From: an uncultured Pelagibacteraceae bacterium | GTDB lineage: Bacteria > Pseudomonadota > Alphaproteobacteria > Pelagibacterales > Pelagibacteraceae | Assembly: GCA_902615975.1 (NCBI GenBank) | Contig: CACMRC010000004.1 | Span: forward strand, 1 to 64,000 | Reading direction: 5' to 3' | Length of the DNA: 64,000 nucleotides | Shown: positions 42,848 to 52,456 of the stretch, in pieces | Position numbering within the stretch: position 1 is the stretch's first letter | Layout: every line of letters starts with the position of its first letter | The notes under the pieces: model-generated | The model's database searches: none | The model's input: the letters and a program-made list of their open reading frames with translations, nothing else | Told to the model about the DNA's origin: nothing | Translations under genes and position numbers: made by a program

Positions 42848-43807
42848 ATGAAAAAAGAAAGAAACAAAAATCCAATTCAACCAGTTAGTGGAACTAAAGT
42901 TCCAAGATTTGCTGGCCCAAGTACATTTGCAAGATTACCTGAACTAAGAGATGTGGAAAGTTGTGACGTTGCAATTGTTGGAATTCCATTTGATGCTGGC
43001 ACAAGTTATCGACCTGGAGCAAGATTTGGTCCACAAAGCATCAGGCAAGCATCTAGACATTTGAGAACTAATTATCATCCTAATTATGATATTGAGCCTT
43101 TTAAAATCCAACAAGTAGCTGATGCTGGTGATATCGCTTGTAACCCATTTAGTATTGATGAAGCAATTAAACAAATAGAAGTAGGCGCAACAGATTTATT
43201 AAATAAGGTTGGAGGAATTATAAGTTTAGGTGGAGACCATACTATTGCTGTACCATTGTTAAGAGCAATCAATAAAAAAAATAATGGCCCTGTATCTTTA
43301 GTTCATTTCGATGCCCACTTAGATACTTGGGACACATATTTTGGTGCACCTTATACTCACGGAACCCCATTCAGAAGAGCTAGAGAAGAAGGATTATTTT
43401 TAGATGATGCTTCTATGCATGTTGGAATTCGTGGACCGCTTTATAGTAGAGATGATATTAAAAATGATGAAAGTTTTGGATTTAAAATAATTCATTGTGA
43501 TGAGTTTCAAACAGAAGGAACTGATAAAATAGCAGAAAGAATTAGAAAAAGAGTGCGAGACAATCCTTTATACTTATCAATTGATATTGATGTTTTAGAC
43601 CCTGCATTTGCTCCAGGTACTGGTACACCAGAAATTGCAGGGATGACTACAAGAGAAATGGTAAATGTTTTAAGAGGTTTGTCTGGATTAAATTTAGTTT
43701 CAGCAGACGTTGTTGAGGTTTCTCCAGCATATGATCATGCAGAAGTAACTTCTTTAGCAGCAGCAACTATTGTTTACGAATTAACTAATTTATTTGCAAA
43801 AACATAA
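42848..43807 (+). CDS. Agmatinase-family ureohydrolase
   Basis: A 319-residue manganese ureohydrolase. All metal ligands are in place: His131 (GGDH), Asp155, His157 and Asp159 (FDAHLDTWD), and Asp246 and Asp248 (SIDIDVLD). The GTGTPEIAGMTTREM and DVVEVSPAYDHAEVTSLAA blocks are typical of agmatinase and guanidinobutyrase. The N-terminus (PRFAGPSTFARLPEL) is that of the agmatinase/guanidino-acid branch, not arginase. It releases urea from agmatine, guanidinobutyrate or a related guanidino compound. The ALDH gene follows after 20 bases, so a guanidino-aldehyde or aminoaldehyde route is plausible. Confidence 0.9.
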   Translation: MKKERNKNPIQPVSGTKVPRFAGPSTFARLPELRDVESCDVAIVGIPFDAGTSYRPGARFGPQSIRQASRHLRTNYHPNYDIEPFKIQQVADAGDIACNPFSIDEAIKQIEVGATDLLNKVGGIISLGGDHTIAVPLLRAINKKNNGPVSLVHFDAHLDTWDTYFGAPYTHGTPFRRAREEGLFLDDASMHVGIRGPLYSRDDIKNDESFGFKIIHCDEFQTEGTDKIAERIRKRVRDNPLYLSIDIDVLDPAFAPGTGTPEIAGMTTREMVNVLRGLSGLNLVSADVVEVSPAYDHAEVTSLAAATIVYELTNLFAKT

Positions 43808-43827
43808 AGAAAGGATAGCTTCAAAAC

Positions 43828-45261
43828 ATGTTAGACAAAAAAAATTTTTATATTAATGGAGCGTGGGTTAAGCCAAATAGCTCAGAGGAAATTAAAGTAA
43901 TTGATCCTGCTACAGAGGAAAACTGTGCTGTAATTACTTTAGGAAATAAAATAGATGTTGATTTAGCAGTTAGTGCAGCAAAAGATGCTTACGATTCTTG
44001 GGCCTTTTCCTCTAAAGAAGAAAGGATTGGATTATTAGAAAAACTTTATGAAAACTATAAGAAAAGATGGGCAGATATTGCAGAAGCTATAACTCTTGAA
44101 ATGGGTGCTCCTAAAGATTTTGCAACAAAATTACAAGCAGGAACAGGAGCAAGTCACATTAAATCATTCATCAGATATTTAAAAAATTTTCAATTTGAAA
44201 AACCTTTAGGAGATCATGCTCCTAATCAAAGGCTAATTTATGAACCAAAAGGTGTATGTGCATTAATTACCCCTTGGAATTGGCCAATGAACCAAGTTTG
44301 TTTAAAAGTAATGCCAGCAATCGCATCAGGTTGTACAATGGTTTTAAAACCATCAGAATTAGCACCACTCTCATCAATGATACTTGCTGAAATTATTGAT
44401 GAAGTAAAATTTCCAAAAGGAGTATTTAATTTAGTTAATGGTGATGGAGCAACAACTGGAGATGCTCTAACAAGTCATCCAGATATTAATATGATCTCTT
44501 TTACTGGATCAACAAGAGCTGGTGCTCTAATTTCACAAAATGCTGCAAAAGACTTTAAAAGAGTAAGTTTAGAGTTAGGTGGCAAGGGGGCAAATATTAT
44601 TTTTAAAGATGCTGATGCAGAAGCAATTGAAAGAGGTGCTTTAAGATGTTTTAGAAATTCTGGACAATCTTGTAATGCGCCAACAAGAATGTTGGTTGAA
44701 AAATCAATGTATGATGAGGCTATTCAGAGATTAAAAAAATATACTGAAAATTTTGAGGTTGGTGATCCTAAAAAAGAAGGAGAGCATATAGGTCCTGTTA
44801 TTTCAGAAACTCAATATAACAAAATACAAACTTTAATCCAAAAAGGGATTGATGAAGGTGCAAAATTGGTTGCTGGAGGAACAGGTAAGCCAGAAGGATT
44901 AGATAAAGGTTATTTTGTTAAACCAACAGTATTTGCTGATGTTAATAATGACATGGAAGTTGCAAGAACAGAAATTTTTGGACCTGTTTTATCTGTAATT
45001 CCATTTGAAACAGAAGAAGATGCAATAAAAATTGCTAATGATACTGCTTATGGATTAACGAACTACATCCAAACCCAAGATTCGAAAAAAGTACAAAGAG
45101 TTGCCAGAAAATTAAGATCTGGAATGGTTGATGTGAATGGAGCAGGTATTGCAGTTGATGCACCATTTGGAGGCTTTAAACATTCAGGAATAGGACGTGA
45201 GGCAGGCGAACATGGTCTTGAAGAATTCTTGGAGGTAAAAGCAGTAGGTGGTTGGAGTTAA
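43828..45261 (+). CDS. Aldehyde dehydrogenase (NAD(P)-dependent), partner of the agmatinase gene
   Basis: A 477-residue ALDH closely related to the one at 29364. It has CALITPWNWPMNQVCLKVMPAIASGCTMVLKPSE, LELGGKGAN, the catalytic cysteine in FRNSGQSCNAPTRM and FGPVLSVIPFETEEDA. A weak ribosome-binding site (GAAAGGA) lies 13 bases before the ATG. Beside the agmatinase-family gene it may oxidise a guanidino- or amino-butyraldehyde in arginine/polyamine breakdown. Its last four bases overlap the convergent M20 deacetylase gene. Confidence 0.92.
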   Translation: MLDKKNFYINGAWVKPNSSEEIKVIDPATEENCAVITLGNKIDVDLAVSAAKDAYDSWAFSSKEERIGLLEKLYENYKKRWADIAEAITLEMGAPKDFATKLQAGTGASHIKSFIRYLKNFQFEKPLGDHAPNQRLIYEPKGVCALITPWNWPMNQVCLKVMPAIASGCTMVLKPSELAPLSSMILAEIIDEVKFPKGVFNLVNGDGATTGDALTSHPDINMISFTGSTRAGALISQNAAKDFKRVSLELGGKGANIIFKDADAEAIERGALRCFRNSGQSCNAPTRMLVEKSMYDEAIQRLKKYTENFEVGDPKKEGEHIGPVISETQYNKIQTLIQKGIDEGAKLVAGGTGKPEGLDKGYFVKPTVFADVNNDMEVARTEIFGPVLSVIPFETEEDAIKIANDTAYGLTNYIQTQDSKKVQRVARKLRSGMVDVNGAGIAVDAPFGGFKHSGIGREAGEHGLEEFLEVKAVGGWS

Positions 45262-46448
45262 TTTATAGAAGATTTTTCTTTTATACCTTCTAGGAGTTTT
45301 AAGCATTTTTTTAATTCATCTAAAATTATAAATTCATCAATTTTATGAGCTTGTTCTATTGAACCAGGACCGCACACAACTGTACTAATTCCTATTTCCT
45401 GAAATAGACCTGCTTCAGTTCCAAAAGAAACAACTTGCCTCGAGTTATCCCCTGTTAAGCTTGAAATTAATTCACAGGCATCTGATTTGCTCTTTCTATC
45501 AAATCCAATTATTTCCCCGATAATTTTTTTTTCAATTGAAGCATTAGGAAAAATTTTTTTCATATCTGGAAGCAAAACTTCATTTGCATATTTATCTATT
45601 TCCTGATTTAAAAATACACCATCTTCTTTTACAACAGGTCTTGTTTCCCAGTTAACATGACATTTATCTGCGATTACATTATGAGCTATTCCCCCAAATA
45701 TTCCTCCTATAGATAATGTAGAATGTGGAGGATCAAATATAGAGTCTTTAGGTTCTCTCTCTTTAAGTCTTTCTCTTAATTCCATTAATTTATTTACATA
45801 TCTTGATGCGTACTCAACTGCGCTTACACCTTTGTGAGGTGCTGAACTATGTCCTGCTAGACCTCTAAAATGTGTTGTGTATTCATAACATCCTTTATGT
45901 GCATCAATAATCTTCATGTTGGTAGGTTCGCCAACAATACAAATACCATCTTTAATATTTCTTCTTTTTAACTCTTCAATTAAAATTGGTGCTCCTATGC
46001 ATGCTGTTTCTTCATCAAATGTAAAAGAAAAATGAATATCTCTATCTAAATTAGATTTTGAATAAATCGGAGCATATGCCAAAGTACATGCAATAAAACC
46101 CTTCATATCACATGAACCTCTTCCATATAATTTATCCTCCTTAATTGTTGCAGTAAAAGGGTCTGAGCTCCAACCCTTTGAGACTGGAACAACATCTGTA
46201 TGACCTGATAAAATTATAGGTTTTTTATTGTTTGAACTTTTAGCTTTAAGAGTTGCAAATAGATTTACTCTTTTTTTTTCATCATCATAAGTTCTAAAAG
46301 AGGTAGCACCTAATTTTTTTAATATATCATCGCAATAATCAATTAAAGCAGTATTATTTTCGCCTGATATAGTTTTAAAACTAATTAGATCTGTCAAAAT
46401 TTTAATAGAATTTTTAAATAAAAGATCTGAATTATTTTCTGTACTCAT
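45258..46448 (-). CDS. argE: M20-family deacetylase, acetylornithine deacetylase-type
   Basis: A 396-residue M20 peptidase-family enzyme. Zinc ligands are in LSGHTDVVPV and GRGSCDMKGF, the catalytic Glu in FTFDEETACIGA, and GVSAVEYASRYVNKL and GGIAHNVIADKCHVNWETRPV form the dimerisation lid. This is the ArgE/DapE layout, and the FRTYDDEKKRVNLFATL start and the dimer end fit ArgE. It would deacetylate N-acetylornithine or a similar N-acetyl-diamino acid. A role in breaking down N-acetyl-diaminobutyrate cannot be excluded. It has a GGAAGGAAA ribosome-binding site and is divergent from csaA with only 27 bases between. Confidence 0.85.
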   Translation of the reverse strand: MSTENNSDLLFKNSIKILTDLISFKTISGENNTALIDYCDDILKKLGATSFRTYDDEKKRVNLFATLKAKSSNNKKPIILSGHTDVVPVSKGWSSDPFTATIKEDKLYGRGSCDMKGFIACTLAYAPIYSKSNLDRDIHFSFTFDEETACIGAPILIEELKRRNIKDGICIVGEPTNMKIIDAHKGCYEYTTHFRGLAGHSSAPHKGVSAVEYASRYVNKLMELRERLKEREPKDSIFDPPHSTLSIGGIFGGIAHNVIADKCHVNWETRPVVKEDGVFLNQEIDKYANEVLLPDMKKIFPNASIEKKIIGEIIGFDRKSKSDACELISSLTGDNSRQVVSFGTEAGLFQEIGISTVVCGPGSIEQAHKIDEFIILDELKKCLKLLEGIKEKSSIN

Positions 46449-46475
46449 ATTTTCCTTCCATTATATATTAAATAT

Positions 46476-46817
46476 ATGAAAGAACAAATTACCTATGACA
46501 TATTTGATAAAGTTGATATTAGAGTCGGAACAGTCATTTCAGTAAAAAAAAATGAAAAAGCTAGAAAACCTTCTTTAGTTGTTGAAGTAGATTTTGGAAA
46601 AGAAATTGGAATTAGACAATCTTCTGCCCAAATTACCCATTATTATAATGAAGAAAATCTTAAAGGAAAACAAGTAATAGGTGTTTGTAATTTTCCAGAA
46701 AAAAATATAGCTGGCGTAGTTTCTCAAGTACTTATTCTTGGCTCAATAGACAAGGAGGGTAAAGTAATTTTGGTCCATCCATCTCAAAAATCTGAGAATG
46801 GCTTGCCTATTGCATAG
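46476..46817 (+). CDS. csaA: CsaA-type tRNA-binding-domain protein
   Basis: A 113-residue single-domain protein of the tRNA-binding OB fold, matching CsaA of Bacillus: FDKVDIRVGTVISVKKNEKARKPSLVVEVDFG, QSSAQITHYY and KQVIGVCNFPEKNIAGVVSQVLILG. CsaA is described as a chaperone-like protein with tRNA-binding ability; which role matters here is not known. The length is standard. The ATG has no ribosome-binding site and begins very close to the divergent M20 gene, so its leader must be very short. Confidence 0.92.
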   Translation: MKEQITYDIFDKVDIRVGTVISVKKNEKARKPSLVVEVDFGKEIGIRQSSAQITHYYNEENLKGKQVIGVCNFPEKNIAGVVSQVLILGSIDKEGKVILVHPSQKSENGLPIA

Positions 46818-46819
46818 AA

Positions 46820-47413
46820 ATGCATCCAGAAATTTTGTCTATAACTTTATTTGGAATTGTAGCCGCTTATTCTCCAGGGCCAAATAATTTTGTAGCATTT
46901 TATTCTGGATTTAATTTTGGTATTACAAGAACTCTCCCACATATAATCGGAGTTACTTTAGGTTTCCCATTTTTATTATTATGCGTAGCTTTAGGATTAA
47001 TAAATGTTTTTAAACTTTATCCATTAATTCAAGAAATATTAAAGTATCTTGGAACATTATTTTTAATTTATTTAGCCTATAAAATCTCTTTCTCTAGCTC
47101 GCAAAACCAAGAAAATAAAAATAAAAACCCTGTAAAATTTATAGAAACATTTATTTTTCAATTTTTAAATCCAAAAGCTGTAATTGCATCGATTATAATT
47201 GTATCAACATATATTAAAGTAGGAGAAAATTTTGTAAGCTATACAACTCAAATTGTTATATTAGCTTTGTTAGTTTCGGTAACCAGTATTACATTATGGA
47301 CATTTTTAGGTAAATTCTTTAGGAAATTCGCGACAAATCAGAAATTTATTAATTATTTTAATTATGTTATGTCACTGCTTCTTTTATTAAGCATATTAAC
47401 TTTTTATTTATAA
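46820..47413 (+). CDS. LysE/RhtB-family amino-acid exporter (second)
   Basis: A 197-residue, six-helix exporter. The N-terminal AAYSPGPNNFVAFYSGFNFGITRTLPHIIGVTLGFPFLL contains the family's PGP motif, and LNPKAVIASIIIV the NPK motif. It is closer to the classic RhtB/LysE pattern than the gene at 3239. It begins two bases after csaA and ends one base before acnA, so it belongs to a short operon. No leader hairpin is present here, unlike the first exporter. Confidence 0.88.
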   Translation: MHPEILSITLFGIVAAYSPGPNNFVAFYSGFNFGITRTLPHIIGVTLGFPFLLLCVALGLINVFKLYPLIQEILKYLGTLFLIYLAYKISFSSSQNQENKNKNPVKFIETFIFQFLNPKAVIASIIIVSTYIKVGENFVSYTTQIVILALLVSVTSITLWTFLGKFFRKFATNQKFINYFNYVMSLLLLLSILTFYL

Positions 47414-47414
47414 C

Positions 47415-50084
47415 ATGAAACCAGGAAACAAAAATTCTTATAATTCTCTTAAAAAAATTTCAATAGATAGTAAAGATTTTAAATATTACTCTTTACCTGA
47501 AGCAGAAAAAAATGGCCTGGATGGTATAACTAAACTTCCTAAATCTCTCAAAGTTTTGTTAGAAAATTTATTGAGATATGAAGATGACTTGAGTGTTACT
47601 AAATCTCAAATAGAAGCTATTAAGAATTGGCTAAAAACAAAAAAATCTAAAACTGAAATTGCTTATAGACCCGCAAGAGTTTTGCTTCAAGATTATACAG
47701 GAATACCTGCAGTTGCAGATTTAGCTGCAATGCGAGAAGCGGTAAAAGATAAAAATAAAGATCCTAATACTATTAACCCATTATCTGCTGTTGATCTTGT
47801 TATCGATCATTCGGTACAAGTAGATCAGTCTGCTAAAGCAGATTCTTTTGAAAAAAATGTTGATATAGAATTTGAAAGAAATGGTGAGAGATATTCTTTT
47901 TTAAAATGGGGGCAGCAGGCATTTGATAATTTTAGAATAGTTCCACCAGGAACAGGAATTTGCCACCAAGTAAATCTAGAATATTTGTCAAAAGTTGTTT
48001 GGTCAGAAGAGTTTGAGGGAGATAAATATTTATTCCCAGATACTTTGGTTGGAACAGATAGTCATACAACAATGGTTAATGGTTTATCAGTCTTAGGCTG
48101 GGGTGTTGGTGGAATCGAGGCTGAAGCAGGTATGTTAGGCCAGCCAATATCAATGTTAATACCTGAAGTTATCGGTTTTGAGATGAAAAATAAAATGCCA
48201 GAAGGAACTACTGCAACTGATTTAGTCTTAACTGTTGTTAAAATGTTAAGAGATAAAGGAGTTGTAGGTAAATTTGTTGAGTTTTATGGAGAAGGTTTAA
48301 AAAATTTGACACTTGCCGATAGAGCGACCATTGCAAATATGGCTCCAGAATATGGTGCCACATGTGGTTTTTTTCCTATAGATGAAGAAACATTAAAGTA
48401 TTTAAAATTTTCAGGAAGAGATCAGCATACAGTCAACGTTGTTGAAAAATATGCTAAAGAACAAGGATTATGGGCAAGTAATGAAATAGTATTTACTGAC
48501 ATTATATCTTTAGATATGTCCACAGTTGTACCAACTATTTCAGGACCTAAAAGACCTCAAGACAAAGTTCTTTTAACTGATGCTACTGGTTCTTTTCAAA
48601 AAGTATTGCAGGAAGCCACAAATAAAAATGAAAAATCAATTTCAAAAGTATCAAATACAGATTACGAAATTAAAGATGGCTCAATATTAATTGCTGCAAT
48701 AACTTCTTGTACTAACACTTCTAATCCAAATGTTCTTATTGGGGCTGGACTATTGGCTAAAAAAGCTATTGAAAAAGGTTTGCAGGTTAAACCCTGGGTA
48801 AAAACTTCTTTAGCACCTGGATCTCAAGTAGTTACAGACTATTTGGCAAAAGCTGGATTAAACACTTATTTAGATCAGCTTGGCTTTAATTTAGTTGGGT
48901 ATGGCTGTACTACTTGCATTGGAAATTCAGGACCACTTCCAGAAAATATTGTAGAAGCGATCCAAAAAGAAAATATTTATGCAGTTTCAGTTTTATCAGG
49001 AAATAGAAATTTCGAGGGAAGAATTTCTCCACATATAAAAGCTAACTATTTGGCTTCACCTCCACTTGTTGTTGCATATGCAATAGCTGGACATATGGAA
49101 GTTGATTTGTATAAAGATCCATTGGGAAAAGATAAAGACGGAAAAGATGTATTTTTAAAAGATATCTGGCCTTCAAATAAAGAGATAGAAGAAACTTTAA
49201 AAGATTCACTTAATGCTGAGATGTTTATACAAAGATATTCAAATGTTTCAGACGGTCCAACTCAGTGGCAAAAAATTAAAACCGATAATAGCAGCATCTA
49301 TAATTGGGATGAGGGATCAACATATGTAAAAAAACCTCCTTTTTTTGACTCGTTACCAGATAAACCTGAGGGATTTAAAGAAATTAAGGATGCAAGACCA
49401 TTATTAATTTTAGGTGATATGGTTACTACTGACCATATATCGCCAGCTGGCAGTATTCAAAAAGATAGTCCAACCGGTGAATATTTCATGGAACACCAAA
49501 TTTTACCTAAAGATTATAATTCATATGGTTCAAGAAGAGGTAACCATGAAGTTATGATGCGAGGAACTTTTGCAAATATAAGAATTAGAAATGAAATGGC
49601 TCCAGGTACAGAAGGTGGTTTTACAAAGTTATATCCAGAAGAAAAAGTTCTTCCTATCTATGATGCAGTTGTTGAATATAAAAAAAGAGGAACAGATTTA
49701 GTTGTAATTGGTGGAAAAGAGTATGGAACTGGATCGTCTAGAGATTGGGCAGCAAAAGGAACAAAATTACTTGGGATAAAAGCAGTAATTGTAGAGAGTT
49801 TTGAAAGAATTCACCGATCTAATTTAATTGGAATGGGTATATTGCCATTACAATTTATTGACGATGTAAATAGAAAAAATCTAAAATTAATTGGTTCTGA
49901 ATTAATTAGCATTTTAAATATAGAAAAAGGTGTTAATCCCTCAGATGAAGTGACAGTCGAAATTAAATATGCTTCTGGCGAAATAAAGAAAATTAAAACT
50001 TTATGCAGAATTGATACAAAAAATGAATTAGAGTATTATAAAAACGGAGGTATTCTACAGTACGTTTTAAGGAATATGATTTAG
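47415..50084 (+). CDS. acnA: Aconitate hydratase A
   Basis: An 889-residue AcnA/IRP1-type aconitase of full length that interconverts citrate and isocitrate in the TCA cycle. The DSHTTMVNGLSVLGWGVGGIEAEAGMLG block, iron-sulfur cysteines in SCTNTSNPNV and GCTTCIGNSGPL, and the swivel domain YGTGSSRDWAAKGTKLLGIKAVIVESFERIHRSNLIGMGILPLQF are all present. The beginning (KKISIDSKDFKYYSLPEAEKNG) is the normal AcnA start. It lies in the same direction as the LysE and YfgM-like genes. Function is certain. Confidence 0.97.
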   Translation: MKPGNKNSYNSLKKISIDSKDFKYYSLPEAEKNGLDGITKLPKSLKVLLENLLRYEDDLSVTKSQIEAIKNWLKTKKSKTEIAYRPARVLLQDYTGIPAVADLAAMREAVKDKNKDPNTINPLSAVDLVIDHSVQVDQSAKADSFEKNVDIEFERNGERYSFLKWGQQAFDNFRIVPPGTGICHQVNLEYLSKVVWSEEFEGDKYLFPDTLVGTDSHTTMVNGLSVLGWGVGGIEAEAGMLGQPISMLIPEVIGFEMKNKMPEGTTATDLVLTVVKMLRDKGVVGKFVEFYGEGLKNLTLADRATIANMAPEYGATCGFFPIDEETLKYLKFSGRDQHTVNVVEKYAKEQGLWASNEIVFTDIISLDMSTVVPTISGPKRPQDKVLLTDATGSFQKVLQEATNKNEKSISKVSNTDYEIKDGSILIAAITSCTNTSNPNVLIGAGLLAKKAIEKGLQVKPWVKTSLAPGSQVVTDYLAKAGLNTYLDQLGFNLVGYGCTTCIGNSGPLPENIVEAIQKENIYAVSVLSGNRNFEGRISPHIKANYLASPPLVVAYAIAGHMEVDLYKDPLGKDKDGKDVFLKDIWPSNKEIEETLKDSLNAEMFIQRYSNVSDGPTQWQKIKTDNSSIYNWDEGSTYVKKPPFFDSLPDKPEGFKEIKDARPLLILGDMVTTDHISPAGSIQKDSPTGEYFMEHQILPKDYNSYGSRRGNHEVMMRGTFANIRIRNEMAPGTEGGFTKLYPEEKVLPIYDAVVEYKKRGTDLVVIGGKEYGTGSSRDWAAKGTKLLGIKAVIVESFERIHRSNLIGMGILPLQFIDDVNRKNLKLIGSELISILNIEKGVNPSDEVTVEIKYASGEIKKIKTLCRIDTKNELEYYKNGGILQYVLRNMI

Positions 50085-50086
50085 TT

Positions 50087-50731
50087 ATGGATGAAGATTT
50101 ATCAATTATAAATACTAATACTAGAAATGAAAAAATTAAGAATTTTTTTGTAAATAATAAAAATAAAATAATTTCAGGTATAATTATCTTAATAATAATT
50201 ATAGTTGGTGTTTTTAGTTATGATAAATATTTAATTAATAAAAAAAAAGATATCTCAGATAGTTATAATTCAATAATCATTGATTATTCAGAAAAAACAA
50301 AAGAAAAAACAGCTAGCAGCCTGATTGAAATTGTAAACAAAAAAGATCCAACTTATTCACCTTTATCTCTTTATTTCATCATTGATAATAATCTTGTAAG
50401 TGATCAGTCCAAAATCAATTCATTATTTGATATATTGATAAACGATACTTCGTTAGACAGTGAGATTAATAACTTAATTATATACAAGAAGGCACTCTAC
50501 AATGCAGATAGCGCTCAGGAGAGTGATCTTTTAAATATGTTAAATCCACTGATCAATTCAAAAAGTGTCTGGAAATCACATTCTTTATATTTAATGGCAG
50601 AATATTTTTATGCAAATAATCAAAAACAAAAAGCTAAAGAATTTTTCAACCAAATAATAGCTTTAGAAAATTCAAATCCAGATATAAGGCTTCAAGCGGA
50701 GAGAAGATTAAACAGAGACTTGAGTGAATAA
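50087..50731 (+). CDS. YfgM-like membrane-anchored TPR protein
   Basis: A 214-residue protein with a short cytoplasmic N-terminus, one membrane helix (about 28-48) and a helical periplasmic domain with tetratricopeptide-like repeats (IYKKALYNAD, LYLMAEYFYANNQKQKAKEFFNQIIAL). This is the YfgM/TPR_21 layout, in which YfgM works with the Sec translocon and chaperones in E. coli. In many proteobacteria it precedes bamB, as it does here. It is highly Asn/Ile/Lys-rich, so detection by similarity would be weak. It overlaps the BamB-like gene by 8 bases. Confidence 0.72.
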   Translation: MDEDLSIINTNTRNEKIKNFFVNNKNKIISGIIILIIIIVGVFSYDKYLINKKKDISDSYNSIIIDYSEKTKEKTASSLIEIVNKKDPTYSPLSLYFIIDNNLVSDQSKINSLFDILINDTSLDSEINNLIIYKKALYNADSAQESDLLNMLNPLINSKSVWKSHSLYLMAEYFYANNQKQKAKEFFNQIIALENSNPDIRLQAERRLNRDLSE

Positions 50732-52022
50732 ATTAATTTTTACTTTCATCGTATTATTTTTTCTTAATAACTGTTCATTTAACGAAAACTCAAGAATTTG
50801 GAAAGACAAAGAAAATAAATTAGAAACAGATAAAAAAATAACAAAAGTTTTTGCTGAGGAAAATCTAAGTGTTTCAGAATTTAATAGAGATTTAAAATTA
50901 GATCTATCATCAATAAAAATAAATAATAAAAATAATAAAAATCAAAATAATATTGGTTTGCAAAATTACAAAGGTGAATTAACAAAGATTGGTAACTTTA
51001 AATTTTCAAAGTTAGAGGAACTTAATCAACTAGATTTCGAACCGATTTTTTTACAAAATGGAATAATATTTTTTGATAAAAAGGGTACAATTATAAGGTA
51101 TGATAATAATCAGAAAGTTATTTGGAAAAAAAACCATTATTTAAAAGCTGAAAAAAAATTAAAACCAAAACTTAATTTTTTAGTAGATGGTCAAAATCTT
51201 TTAGTAACTGATAGCATAGCAAAATATTATTCTGTGAATATTAGTACCGGAGAATTAAATTGGTCAAAAAATAATGATTATCCGTTTAATTCAAATATTA
51301 AAAAGCATAAAGATAAAATATTTGTTATTGATTATAAAAATACATTGAGATGTTTTCAAATTAAAGATGGTTCTGAATGTTGGAATTTACAAACAGAGGA
51401 CTCATTTACAATTTCAAATATTAAATATTCTTTAATTATTTTAAACGATAATGTTATTTTCAATAATTCTATAGGAGATATTACAGCTGTAGATATTGAA
51501 ACAGGTTTAATTACATGGCAACTACCCACACAGAGTAGCTCGATAATAAATGAAACTTATAATTTTAAGACTTCTAAACTAGTATCAGATGGAAACTCTG
51601 TTTTTTTTTCAAATAATAAAAATCAGTTTTATTCAATTGATTTAAAAACAGGAACAACAAACTGGATAAATGAAGTTAATTCTAATGTAAAACCTATTTT
51701 GGTTGGAAATCTAATAATTACAATCTCTAATGAAGGTTATTTATATTTAATTGATAAAAATAAAGGCAATATAGTTCGAATTACAGATCTATTTCTGAAT
51801 TATAAAAATAAAAAAAGAAAAAATATTTATCCAATTGGTTTTGTAATTGGAGACAAAAACGTATTTTTAACTAACTCAGATGGTAAGATGATTATAGCCG
51901 GGATTGAGGATGGAAAAATAATAAAAATTGAAAAAGTTTCTGGTGAATTAGTGTCTGAACCTTTTATATTTAATAACAATTTATATGTAGTAAAAAATGG
52001 TTCAATTGTACAATATAACTAA
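50724..52022 (+). CDS. BamB-like beta-propeller lipoprotein (PQQ-repeat)
   Basis: A 432-residue protein with a lipoprotein-like N-terminus; the cysteine at 17 in FFLNNCSF would be lipidated, although the lipobox is weak (Asn-Asn before Cys). The body has repeated beta-propeller blades such as VNISTGELNWSKNN, CFQIKDGSECWNLQ, VDIETGLITWQLPT and SIDLKTGTTNWINEV, the PQQ-repeat pattern of BamB. BamB helps the Bam complex insert outer-membrane proteins. The start is a GTG overlapping the YfgM-like gene. In many relatives der (engA) follows bamB, but here a cupin gene does. Confidence 0.8.
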   Translation: MNKLIFTFIVLFFLNNCSFNENSRIWKDKENKLETDKKITKVFAEENLSVSEFNRDLKLDLSSIKINNKNNKNQNNIGLQNYKGELTKIGNFKFSKLEELNQLDFEPIFLQNGIIFFDKKGTIIRYDNNQKVIWKKNHYLKAEKKLKPKLNFLVDGQNLLVTDSIAKYYSVNISTGELNWSKNNDYPFNSNIKKHKDKIFVIDYKNTLRCFQIKDGSECWNLQTEDSFTISNIKYSLIILNDNVIFNNSIGDITAVDIETGLITWQLPTQSSSIINETYNFKTSKLVSDGNSVFFSNNKNQFYSIDLKTGTTNWINEVNSNVKPILVGNLIITISNEGYLYLIDKNKGNIVRITDLFLNYKNKKRKNIYPIGFVIGDKNVFLTNSDGKMIIAGIEDGKIIKIEKVSGELVSEPFIFNNNLYVVKNGSIVQYN

Positions 52023-52024
52023 AC

Positions 52025-52456
52025 ATGTTCTTAAAATTTTTAGAAAAAATTGGTAGAAAAAAAGTTGTATTAGATAGAGGACCTTCGCATCCTAATTTTA
52101 AAGAGGCAAAGCCTTGGATGAACCGTTACTATGTTTTGATGAGGTATCGACCTAAATGGTTTCCATTCAATATATTAATTCATGAGATGCTAGCAGATGA
52201 CCATGGAGAAGGAGTTCATAATCACACATTTCCTTATATCACTATAATTTTAAGAGGCGGTTATTGGGAAACATTAAGCACTGGCAAGTTTTGGCGTCCA
52301 CCAGGGTATATTGGTTTTAGATCAGCAAATAATTTGCATCGAGTAGATTTGGAACCAGGAACTAAACCACTAACTTTATTTATCTCAGGTCCATTCGGGC
52401 TAAGGAAAGGACCAAGATCAGAGTATGGTATTGACTTTAAAACTAAAAAAAATTGA
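52025..52456 (+). CDS. Cupin-fold protein of unknown function
   Basis: A 143-residue protein with a cupin-like pattern. LADDHGEGVHNHTFPYITIILRGGYWETL supplies a His pair (VHNH) and a Gly-rich strand, and RPPGYIGFRSANNLHRVDLEPG supplies the second conserved histidine region. A metal site is plausible. I know similar sequences only as uncharacterised 'hypothetical' proteins whose pattern is (H)D-H-P-W ... ILRGGY ... FR-x-A-x-x-x-H-R. It sits between the BamB-like gene and zapE with two- and one-base junctions. Function unknown. Confidence 0.7.
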   Translation: MFLKFLEKIGRKKVVLDRGPSHPNFKEAKPWMNRYYVLMRYRPKWFPFNILIHEMLADDHGEGVHNHTFPYITIILRGGYWETLSTGKFWRPPGYIGFRSANNLHRVDLEPGTKPLTLFISGPFGLRKGPRSEYGIDFKTKKN

